Shown here: piece by piece, positions 34,360 to 42,025 of the stretch
Position numbering within the stretch: position 1 is the first letter of the stretch
Layout: every line of letters begins with the position of its first letter
Source of the DNA: Luteibacter yeojuensis
GTDB lineage: Bacteria > Pseudomonadota > Gammaproteobacteria > Xanthomonadales > Rhodanobacteraceae
Assembly: GCF_000964085.1 (NCBI RefSeq)
Contig: NZ_JZRB01000016.1
Location: 1 to 64,000, forward strand
DNA: 64,000 nucleotides
Direction of reading: 5' to 3'
Notes under the pieces: model-generated
Databases searched by the model: none
Seen by the model: only the letters and a program-made list of their open reading frames with translations
What the model was told of the DNA's origin: nothing
Translations under genes and position numbers: made by a program

Positions 34360-34755
34360 TTACTTGCCCCGATCTTCCAGCAAGGCCGCGCGAGTAGCCG
34401 TCTGGTCGAGTTGGCATTGGTTTGAATCAAGCAGGCTCGCGGTCCCACCGTTCTTGTCGGGTGCGCACGTCATGTCGCGCTGGGAAATCCATGCGCGCTC
34501 TTCGTCCCGAAGAGAAGTGGCCTGGCCAACGGGAAGCATCTTACGCAAACGCTGGTACGCCGCGTTCAGGCGTTTGTCCTGGTATGCATGCTCGGTACCG
34601 ATGCAATTATTGAGCGCCACGGTCACGCCGCGAGCGGTTTTGATGCAAGCGTGATAGGACATCCGCAAAGGCACCTTAGACACTGGTGTGTCCTGAGCGA
34701 AGGCCCCTGCAATGGCGGCGAGAAGGAGTCCTATCCCAACAGTCCAGGTGGTCAT
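34360..34755 (-). CDS. DUF1311 / LprI-like small exported protein
   Basis: 131 aa from ATG 34755, giving a clean signal peptide (MTTWTVGIGLLLAAIAGAFA); an ATG 5 codons earlier is possible. The mature part has NNCIGTEHAYQDKRLNAAYQRL, then LRDEERAWISQRDMTC and a C-terminal Cys, the spaced Cys/Trp pattern of the DUF1311 (lysozyme inhibitor LprI N-terminal) family. Some members inhibit lysozyme; that role is not proven here. The locus is moderately AT-rich and its neighbours are unrelated. Confidence 0.75.
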   Translation of the reverse strand: MTTWTVGIGLLLAAIAGAFAQDTPVSKVPLRMSYHACIKTARGVTVALNNCIGTEHAYQDKRLNAAYQRLRKMLPVGQATSLRDEERAWISQRDMTCAPDKNGGTASLLDSNQCQLDQTATRAALLEDRGK

Positions 34756-34897
34756 AGAGCAAGCATCCATGTAAGGGTGCGCCGCGTCGACGCGTGATCG
34801 AGAGGATACCTCGCAGATCACGCGCGTAGCCAACCTACTGGCACCGTCGGATGCCATGTAATATGACATCGCCTCTATCGCATGACGAACCCGCTCC

Positions 34898-35989
34898 ATG
34901 GCCAAGAAAGACCTCGCTGCCAGCGATAAGCCGGTCGTCCAGAGCGAGCGGCCGGTGTCGCGTTCGCAAGAGTCCTTCAATGCGCTTGTGGACAAGATCA
35001 ACAAGCGCCGGGCCACGCTGGCGGAATGGGAGGCCTATGGCGTCGAGTTCGAACGGCGGTATGCCGGCGAATACATCCCGCTGCGGCGAACCCTGGACGA
35101 CGTGCAGACAAAACTGATCCTTGGCCTCGACCAGTCGTACGACATGAAGGGGCTCACCAAGGGCGAGAGGCGAATGATCGGAGACCTCATCGTCCACCTG
35201 GCCGAGCAGGTGCTCGAATCGGTCGATGATTCCGTCGTCGCGGAGATCCATGAGCGCTACCGGCCGATGGAAGGCCGAGACGACGCAGGAGTGAAGGCTG
35301 AGCCGAAGGGCGACGTCGAAGAGGTGGTCAGCTTCGAGATGCCACAGGACGTGGACATCGATTCGCCCGATGACCTGATGGCACATATCCAGGCGCAGCT
35401 CGATGAACAAGAGCGGCGTGCGAACCAACAGCGCCAGGCGCGTGAAGCCTCCCGTGCCACGCGTAAGAAGGCGTCGGCAAAGGAAGCTGCCGCAGAGCGT
35501 GCGCGCGCCAAAGAAGCCGAAGCGCACCTATCGCTTCGCGAGGTCTACCGTAAGCTGGCGAGCGCCCTGCACCCCGATCGTGAGGCTGATCCCACGGAGC
35601 GCACCCGGAAGGCAGCGCTCATGCAGCGAGTGAACGCGGCCTACGCGAGCCGGAGCCTGCTCGACCTGCTGGAAATCCAGCTTGAGATTGAGCAAATCGA
35701 CCAGGCGGCCATGGAAAGCGTGAGCACCGAGCGGCTCAAGCGCTGGAACACGGTCCTCAAGGAACAGTTGGAAGGGCTGGAGCAGGAGCTGGCCGAGGTG
35801 GATCACGGATTCCAGGTGCGTTGCGGCCTCACGCCGCGCAGCTCGTCATCGCCCAAGGTCATAAAGCGGACGTTGAACGCCCACATCGACAACCTGCGCG
35901 ACTACGTGCGGATGTTCGAAGACGACATCCGTATCGTCAGCGATATCCAACGCCTCAAGCCTTGGCTAAGAGAGATGAAGCCACGCTAA
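34898..35989 (+). CDS. J-domain-like protein with coiled coils
   Basis: 363 aa, soluble. Residues about 160-210 form a charged Ala/Arg/Lys-rich helix. Residues about 211-260 hold a J-like region (LREVYRKLASALHPDREAD, with the HPD tripeptide at 225-227) that in DnaJ proteins stimulates DnaK. Long helices flank it (ELEQELAEVDHGF, DNLRDYVRMFEDDIR). It lacks the Gly/Phe and zinc-finger parts of DnaJ, so it is a specialised J-protein with an unknown client. Its stop overlaps the tail of the convergent DUF3617 gene by 4 nt. Confidence 0.7.
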   Translation: MAKKDLAASDKPVVQSERPVSRSQESFNALVDKINKRRATLAEWEAYGVEFERRYAGEYIPLRRTLDDVQTKLILGLDQSYDMKGLTKGERRMIGDLIVHLAEQVLESVDDSVVAEIHERYRPMEGRDDAGVKAEPKGDVEEVVSFEMPQDVDIDSPDDLMAHIQAQLDEQERRANQQRQAREASRATRKKASAKEAAAERARAKEAEAHLSLREVYRKLASALHPDREADPTERTRKAALMQRVNAAYASRSLLDLLEIQLEIEQIDQAAMESVSTERLKRWNTVLKEQLEGLEQELAEVDHGFQVRCGLTPRSSSSPKVIKRTLNAHIDNLRDYVRMFEDDIRIVSDIQRLKPWLREMKPR

Positions 35990-36432
35990 TCCTGCGGACT
36001 GGTGCAGGCAGCATAACGAGCGCCTTCCACCTGCGTAATCTCGCCACGGCCTTCGACCGTGACACTACCCGTGTAGTGCTTGGCGCTATCGAAATCCACG
36101 TGCGCCGATGCTGGCGATGCTCCCTTGCAGGTGAGCTTCCACGCCAGCGAGGTGCTCCGGCGTTGCTGGTCCGTGGCGGTGCACTCACCCTCCGCAGGCG
36201 TCCAAGCGGCGAACGTGGTCCACGGGTCGGCGCCTTCATCGACACAATGCCAATGCACTTCCGGCTTACCTGCCTTGCCGTTGATCACGTGCCGGACAAG
36301 GATCTTCCACAACCCCGGCATGGCGCCGAAGTCGCCGGGATCGGCCTGGACCGGTGTGGCGGCAGCCAAGGCGAGGGCACACACCGCGGTTACCCGAATC
36401 CCTGTTTTGAGCAGCGAAACCTTCATCATCAT
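35986..36432 (-). CDS. DUF3617 family exported protein
   Basis: 148 aa with a signal peptide ending at VQA-DPG. The mature protein begins with the GLWKILVRH strand that marks DUF3617 (GLWEI-like), contains two Cys pairs (HCVDEG, GECTA, TCKG, ACTS), and ends with GRGEITQVEGARYAACTSPQD. The family is of unknown function and common in proteobacterial periplasms. Three successive ATG codons open the frame; the first has AAGGGG a few nt upstream. Confidence 0.75.
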   Translation of the reverse strand: MMMKVSLLKTGIRVTAVCALALAAATPVQADPGDFGAMPGLWKILVRHVINGKAGKPEVHWHCVDEGADPWTTFAAWTPAEGECTATDQQRRSTSLAWKLTCKGASPASAHVDFDSAKHYTGSVTVEGRGEITQVEGARYAACTSPQD

Positions 36433-36450
36433 TTGACCCCTTGCAACACG

Positions 36451-36478
36451 AAAACCCTGCCCGCTTTCGCGGGCAGGG
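36451..36478 (-). terminator. Intrinsic terminator of the phosphoesterase gene
   Basis: Read on the minus strand: a 10-bp GC stem (CCCTGCCCGC/GCGGGCAGGG) with a GAAA loop, followed by TTTT. It lies 26 bp past the phosphoesterase stop and before the DUF3617 gene. Confidence 0.85.
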
Positions 36479-36503
36479 TCGGCATCGATAGAACGGTGAT
36501 CGG

Positions 36504-38540
36504 TCAGTCGGCGATCGCAGCAGCGTCGCTGACATCTTTCTTCGTGAAGTTGAACATATCCATGAGGTTGCCGATGGCTGGCGCATTCACCGGCACGTAC
36601 GGGTGCTCCTTGAACGACACCGGGTTCGGCAGGTTGTCGCGGCTGCGGCCGGAGATCTGATCCTTCAGGTTCCAGTTGGCCTCGACGAATTTATCGAACG
36701 AGACATGGTCGTAGTACGTGTGCACGACCTTGCCGCCGAGGGAGTACTTCGACACGACCAGCAGCGGTATGCGCGTGCCGTCACCGAAGAAGTCGATCGG
36801 CTGGATGTAGCCCGAGTCGTAGTAACCGCCACCTTCGTCGAAGGTCACCATGATCACGGTGTCGTCCCACACCTTCGGGTTGGCCTCGGCCATTTCGACG
36901 ATCTTGCGCACATAGCCTTCGAACAGATCCAGCTTCGACGACGCCGGGTGGCCATCGAGGATGCCGTCCGGCTTGGCGATGGAAACGGCCGGCAGCGTGT
37001 TGTTCTGGATGTCGTTGTACAGGTCGTTGATGTCCTGGTTCTTGGCGCGCAGGTCCGGGTTGGTCATGACCTGGGTGGAGTAAAGGAAGGGATCGCAGAT
37101 GTTGCAGAAGGTGCCGGCTTCGCCGTCTTCCTTGCCACCACCGAAACCTTCGCCGTAGTACTTCCACGACACCTTGTGCTTCTCCAGCAGCAGCGCCAGG
37201 TTTTCCTGCGTCGTCGGCGGGATGGTGAACTGGTCGGGGCCCAGCGGTGCCGGCGTGCCGTCGCCCATGTAACCTGGGTTGTAGTTGTTCACCAGGTAGA
37301 AGGCCCTGGCCTTGCAGTCCGTGCCCTTGAACGAAAGGTAGGGCAGCGAGCGCAGGTAGTTCTTGATCTCCTTGACGCCCGGCTGGCTTTCATCAGCGCA
37401 CTCGACATACGAACCGCCACCGTAGCCATCCTGCACCCACCAGTTATTGGTGCCGAACTGCGCATCCGGGTTCTCGATCTGGTTTTCGGGCGGGGTGGCC
37501 GGGTTGCCATTGGCGTCGGCGTAGTAGATCAGGGTGCCGTAGCCCAGCATGATGTGGTTGGCACCCGTGCCACCCATCACCGACTGGTGGAAGTTGTCAC
37601 TCAGCGCATACTTCTGGGCCAGCTTCTTGAAGTAAGGCGCATCGCCCTGGGCCATGTTCAGGAACTGCATGGCGGTCGAGCCTTCACCGGTGGTCTGGTC
37701 GTTGAAGTTCGCTGGCAGCGGGGCGCCGTTGTTACCCGCGCCCATGGTGGTCTCGACCCAGGGGAACAGATCGTTACGGCAGCCACTGGGGTTTTCGGCC
37801 GTCGCGGCCTTGGTGCTGCAGTCGAGCTGCTGCCACATCTGGAAGAAACGATGCACGGGGCTGTTGGCGTAGGCGTCGTAGCTGATCGACGCATGCATAT
37901 CCACCGGCGCGTTGGGTAGCTTGGCGGGGAAACGGGTGTCGACGACGCCGTTGGGCAAGCCCGTGCCACCGGCAGCGAGCATGTCGTAGGTGCCCTCCGG
38001 CAGGGCCGGTTCAAGCGCCTGTGCCTGCGCCGCGGAAGCGAAGGGCGCGGCGGTGGGTGCGCCGCCGGTGTTCATCTGCGGAAGGGTCTTATACTTGCCC
38101 GCCTTCTTCGGCGACATGTCGTACTTGCCGGTGCTCGAGGCCATGAACTGCGTGGCAAGGTCCACGTTCGGGCCCGGCGTGCCGTCGGCATTGACGATGC
38201 CCTTGGACAGCAGGTTATCCACCGATTGGCCCTTTGGCGCGGTGTACGTGCCAAACACGTGGTCGAACGTGCGGTTTTCGCCGATCAGCAGGATCACGTG
38301 CTTGATCGGGGTGACGGTGTTATCGCTGTTGTCCTGGCCGCGGGGCGGCTTGCGCAAGACGACGATGCCGCCGGGAAGCCCAGCCTGGTTCTTGAAAGGT
38401 GCCGCGGGCACGTTGCTGCGGAACTGAGCATCGTGGTCGGGCGGAGTGGTGTCCTGCGCGCTGACGACGCCGGCGAGGCCGACGGAAAGCGCACCAAGCA
38501 ACAGCGGCGTAAGCCGCGTGCGGCGCAACCAAATAACCAT
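36504..38540 (-). CDS. Phospholipase C / AcpA-type phosphoesterase
   Basis: 678 aa from ATG 38540 (GGGAGA 8 nt upstream). It has a signal peptide ending at VSA-QD. IKHVILLIGENRTFDHVFGTY is the metal- and nucleophile-bearing start of the phosphoesterase family that includes bacterial non-haemolytic phospholipases C and Francisella AcpA. TVIMVTFDEGGGYYDSG and YYDHVSFDKFVEANWNL supply further ligands. It is predicted to be secreted and to hydrolyse phospholipids or phosphomonoesters. It lacks the C-terminal DUF756 domains of classical PlcN/PlcH and is closer to the acid-phosphatase branch. Single-gene unit with its own terminator. Confidence 0.88.
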   Translation of the reverse strand: MVIWLRRTRLTPLLLGALSVGLAGVVSAQDTTPPDHDAQFRSNVPAAPFKNQAGLPGGIVVLRKPPRGQDNSDNTVTPIKHVILLIGENRTFDHVFGTYTAPKGQSVDNLLSKGIVNADGTPGPNVDLATQFMASSTGKYDMSPKKAGKYKTLPQMNTGGAPTAAPFASAAQAQALEPALPEGTYDMLAAGGTGLPNGVVDTRFPAKLPNAPVDMHASISYDAYANSPVHRFFQMWQQLDCSTKAATAENPSGCRNDLFPWVETTMGAGNNGAPLPANFNDQTTGEGSTAMQFLNMAQGDAPYFKKLAQKYALSDNFHQSVMGGTGANHIMLGYGTLIYYADANGNPATPPENQIENPDAQFGTNNWWVQDGYGGGSYVECADESQPGVKEIKNYLRSLPYLSFKGTDCKARAFYLVNNYNPGYMGDGTPAPLGPDQFTIPPTTQENLALLLEKHKVSWKYYGEGFGGGKEDGEAGTFCNICDPFLYSTQVMTNPDLRAKNQDINDLYNDIQNNTLPAVSIAKPDGILDGHPASSKLDLFEGYVRKIVEMAEANPKVWDDTVIMVTFDEGGGYYDSGYIQPIDFFGDGTRIPLLVVSKYSLGGKVVHTYYDHVSFDKFVEANWNLKDQISGRSRDNLPNPVSFKEHPYVPVNAPAIGNLMDMFNFTKKDVSDAAAIAD

Positions 38541-38721
38541 TTGCGATTTCTCCCTACTGGAAGTCTTCCCCCTGGTGCTTATCGACTTAGGTTGTGGTTG
38601 GCCCGTCGACCGCCGTGAGCATCTGCCCCGCATATGACGAATCGTTGGCATGGCGGCGACAATGCGCGAGTGCGTGATGACGTTACTGTTTCAACGCAAG
38701 ATGTTGCGAACAATCGTTATT

Positions 38722-40365
38722 TCAAACGAGTTCGTAGGGGCGCATCATCTCGTTGTCCTCGTGTTCGAGGTAATGGCAATGCCAGACGTATTTGCCTGGC
38801 TCACCGTCGAAGCGCGTGATGATGCGAGTGACCATGCCGGGGTCGCAACGCACGGTGTCTTTCCAGCCGGCCTCGTGTGCTGCCGGTGGTATCGATGGCC
38901 CGGTGAACACGAGTTCCTTGCGGGCGTTCCACGCGTAAAGATCGAACGGGCGGCGCTCGACCACCTGGAAGCAAACAAGGTGCAGGTGGATCGGGTGCGC
39001 GTCGCCCGTCACGTTGACGAACGTCCAGGTTTCCACCGTACCCTTCTTCGGCCTTTCGCTGATGGGGTCGCTCCACATCTTTCCGTCGAGCAGCATCGTC
39101 ATCGGGTTGCCACCCGAATCGTCCTGCTCGCCCAGGGCAAGCACGCGATCTTGCACCGCCGTGGAAGGGTCCATGCGCTGGACCGGCCGCAACGTGGCCG
39201 GCACGACCGAGGTGTCCGGGCGGCCCTTGGCGCGAACGCGGAACTCGACGATGCCGTCGGCCTGGTGGCGTAGCTGCACCGACTGGCCTGCGTACGCGCT
39301 GAAATCGACGATCACCTCGGCACGCTCTGCCGGGTAGAGTTCGATGTTCAGGCGATCGGTGGGCGCTGCCAGCAGCCCTTGGTCGCTGCCGATCTGCTGG
39401 AACGGCTTGCCATGTGACAGCGAAAGGTTGAAGAAGCTGGTGTTCGCCACGTTGGTCAGCCGCAAGCGATAGCGGCGCGGCTCCACGTCGAGGTACGGGT
39501 ACAGCTTGCCGTTGCACAGCACCGCGTCCCCGCGGCACTCGGGCACCCAGGGCGCCTCCGGGTCGTCCGACACCGGGTAATAGAGCTTGCCGCTCCTGGC
39601 GAGCAAGCGGTCGTAGAGCATTAGCGGGATATCGAATTCGCCCGAGGGCAGCCCCAGGGCCTTCTCGTCGTCGTCGTGCACATGGAAGCTGCCGAACAGG
39701 CCGGCGTAGATATTCAGCCGGGTGATGCCCATGGCGTGGTCGTGATACCACAGGGTAGTGGCGTCCTGGTCGCCCGGATAAAGGGCGGTCAGTGATTTCC
39801 CCGGCACGTACCAGTCTTCAGGCCATCCGTCGTTCGGCGCGGAGACGCGCGCACCGTGCACATGGGTAATGGTGCGGACCTCGGGTTTGGACTTCTCCGC
39901 GCCGTGGATGCCATGGTCGATAGGCAGGAAATGCCGGGTGGGAAGCTCGTTCGCCCATTCCACCAGGACTGGCTCGCCACGGCGCGTCACGATCGTGGGG
40001 CCCGGCGTGGAGCCTGCGTAGCCCCATTGCGGTGTCGGCGGCAGATCCCGATGTACCTTGGCGCTGAAGGCCTGCATCGGCATGCGGTAGAACGGCAGCG
40101 GCCGGCTTCCGAAAGCGGCGTGGGTACGCGTGCCCGTGGGCAGGGCGATTTTTGGCACCGGCAAGGCGTCGACGAACTTCGCCATCGTCACCGGGTTCAC
40201 CAGCGGCACGTTCGGCGCGGCCAGTCCCGGCATGGCCATGCGTTGCTTCATCGGCATGGCCATCGGCATATCCATGGCCTGGGCAATGCGCAGTGTGTCG
40301 ACGAAGACGCAGGCGCCGGCGAATCCGCCGGCTACGCCCAGGAAACGGCGTCGGGAGTAGTCCAT
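38722..40365 (-). CDS. Tat-exported multicopper oxidase (CotA-like)
   Basis: 547 aa from ATG 40365, giving the Tat motif SRRRFLG. It has three cupredoxin domains. Copper ligands: RHFLPIDHGIHG, LWYHDHAMGITRLN, HPIHLHLVCFQV, and the C-terminal HCHYLEHEDNEMM with the type 1 Cys and axial Met. The HDHAMGITRLN form is close to CotA laccase/bilirubin oxidase. A Met-rich stretch right after the signal (MDMPMAMPMKQRMAMPG) could collect copper. It is likely a periplasmic oxidase of phenols, bilirubin-like pigments or cuprous copper. No copper-transport gene is adjacent. Confidence 0.9.
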   Translation of the reverse strand: MDYSRRRFLGVAGGFAGACVFVDTLRIAQAMDMPMAMPMKQRMAMPGLAAPNVPLVNPVTMAKFVDALPVPKIALPTGTRTHAAFGSRPLPFYRMPMQAFSAKVHRDLPPTPQWGYAGSTPGPTIVTRRGEPVLVEWANELPTRHFLPIDHGIHGAEKSKPEVRTITHVHGARVSAPNDGWPEDWYVPGKSLTALYPGDQDATTLWYHDHAMGITRLNIYAGLFGSFHVHDDDEKALGLPSGEFDIPLMLYDRLLARSGKLYYPVSDDPEAPWVPECRGDAVLCNGKLYPYLDVEPRRYRLRLTNVANTSFFNLSLSHGKPFQQIGSDQGLLAAPTDRLNIELYPAERAEVIVDFSAYAGQSVQLRHQADGIVEFRVRAKGRPDTSVVPATLRPVQRMDPSTAVQDRVLALGEQDDSGGNPMTMLLDGKMWSDPISERPKKGTVETWTFVNVTGDAHPIHLHLVCFQVVERRPFDLYAWNARKELVFTGPSIPPAAHEAGWKDTVRCDPGMVTRIITRFDGEPGKYVWHCHYLEHEDNEMMRPYELV

Positions 40366-40509
40366 GGTGAGCCAGCGTCGGTTGCCTGTCGAGCAAACGA
40401 ACGTAGGTCGCGCGAATGACAAAGATATTTCAGCGCCGTCGCTGGCGGAAGCGGTGACGAGTCGTGGTTTTCGACCATGCGCCGTCCGTGGCGGCGATCG
40501 CGACGCCGG

Positions 40510-41001
40510 TCAGTTGATGAACAAGAGCATGGCGTCGCCCCTGCTTACCGCTTCCTTGTAGAAGTTCACCATGTGCACAAAATAGTCGAAGACGTAAGTG
40601 CGGCCGTCGTCGGCGTCACGCGACCAGACCTGTGGGTAGATGTCCTGCTCGTCCATAGCCTGGGCATCGAAACGTGCGTGGAAATCCGCGTCGGATACCT
40701 TGGACAAGGCATCGGCAACGTCGGTCACTTGATGTGCCAGGAGAAAACGTGCCGGACCGTATCCGATGTCTTCCCCAATCTCCGTACCACCGAGTACAGA
40801 CATACCCAGTGCACCTGACCCCTCCCAGGCTGACCCATTCAGTACGAAATGAATAGCGTGCCATGCCTTGTCCACATCCAATTGTCTGGCCGGACCATCG
40901 CCGGCGTCGGGATAGAGGAAGGCGGAAATCTCGCCCGGGCTTTCCTGAAGTCGCTTCAGGGTGACTTCATCGACGGCAACAAAATTACCAATCATCGACA
41001 T
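40510..41001 (-). CDS. DUF1877 (YfbM-like) protein
   Basis: 163 aa from ATG 41001 with GGGAGAA about 5 nt upstream. Typical start MIGNFVAVDEVTLKRLQESP, then LDVDKAWHAIHFVLNG and a Tyr-rich ending, VFDYFVHMVNFYKEAV. DUF1877 proteins are small, cytoplasmic and of unknown function; they are often found scattered among accessory genes. Base composition is somewhat AT-rich. No functional link to the multicopper oxidase or the tRNA is visible. Confidence 0.8.
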   Translation of the reverse strand: MSMIGNFVAVDEVTLKRLQESPGEISAFLYPDAGDGPARQLDVDKAWHAIHFVLNGSAWEGSGALGMSVLGGTEIGEDIGYGPARFLLAHQVTDVADALSKVSDADFHARFDAQAMDEQDIYPQVWSRDADDGRTYVFDYFVHMVNFYKEAVSRGDAMLLFIN

Positions 41002-41137
41002 GCATTTCTCCCTTGCGTCGTTGCGTAGTCCCACACGGTAAGGACTGACATTGCCTTCATTGCCTGACACCCCCGGGGCGCCCGATGGGTAATTCAGGTC
41101 TTGCTGGTTAGCTTGATGCCTGCTGGATCAGGGATAT

Positions 41138-41213
<76 letters not shown>

Positions 41214-41296
41214 CCTGCGGGACGGGGGAGTTTACCCATGCACCGGGCAGCCGGTCACCTTCTTGAGGTAAACTTGCGGTTTTTTAGCGACTTAGC

Positions 41297-42025
41297 ATGG
41301 CGCAAGCCCACCCACGAGCCGCTGTCCGGGGATCCACCTTCGTGCGCCTGCTGGCGCGGATGGCCGAGGTTGATGCCGGGCAGCCTGGCGGTTACCTGCC
41401 TGACCGGCTGAGCCAGTGGCTCAGCTGGACGCAGTCGATCGCCCTCTCGTCGGCGCTGGACGGTGCCGTGGCGCCGTTGGCGGATCTTCCCGGGGCGCGT
41501 GAGACGCCCACCAGCGCCTTGCTGGACGGCGCCCGGGCCGCCCTCGTCGAGGCGGTGACCGACCCGCAAGGCTGGGCCAGGGCCCGTTCCCGCGCCATCG
41601 CCCGTGCCGGCGGCGTCGAGGGCTCGCCCGTGGTCCGCGTGGAGTACTCCGCCCTCCGCGAGCGCTATCTCATGATACAACGCTCCATCCAGGGCACCAC
41701 CGGCAAGCTGCGCGGCGAGCTTCGCGACCACCTCGCGGCCGCCTCGCCCGAGCTGGCCCGCCTGGCCGAGGTCGATGCCGTGATGGAGGGCGCGCTCAGC
41801 CCCCGCGAGCAGCGCCTGCTGGGTGGCGTGCCCGCCCTGCTCGAGGGCCGCTTCGACAAGGCGCGCCGTGCCGCCGAAGACCATGCCAGCGCGGATACCG
41901 CGTGGCTCGATGTCTTTATCCGCGAGATGCAGGATGTCCTCCTCGCCGAGATCGACGTACGTTTCCAACCGCTCGAAGGCCTCATCGAGGCCCTTCGCAG
42001 CCCACTTCTGGTAAGTCATGCGTAG
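41297..42025 (+). CDS. DUF3348 protein (motor cluster component)
   Basis: 242 aa, soluble, mostly helical, no signal peptide. The start FVRLLARMAEVDAG and the middle RVEYSALRERYLMIQRSIQG are DUF3348 features. In other beta- and gammaproteobacteria DUF3348 genes also precede DUF802 genes. Here its stop overlaps the DUF802 start by 8 nt, so the products are made together. Function is unknown; a cytoplasmic partner of the membrane complex is likely. The ATG has no good SD and the upstream leader is short, with the tRNA divergent from it. Confidence 0.8.
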   Translation: MAQAHPRAAVRGSTFVRLLARMAEVDAGQPGGYLPDRLSQWLSWTQSIALSSALDGAVAPLADLPGARETPTSALLDGARAALVEAVTDPQGWARARSRAIARAGGVEGSPVVRVEYSALRERYLMIQRSIQGTTGKLRGELRDHLAAASPELARLAEVDAVMEGALSPREQRLLGGVPALLEGRFDKARRAAEDHASADTAWLDVFIREMQDVLLAEIDVRFQPLEGLIEALRSPLLVSHA

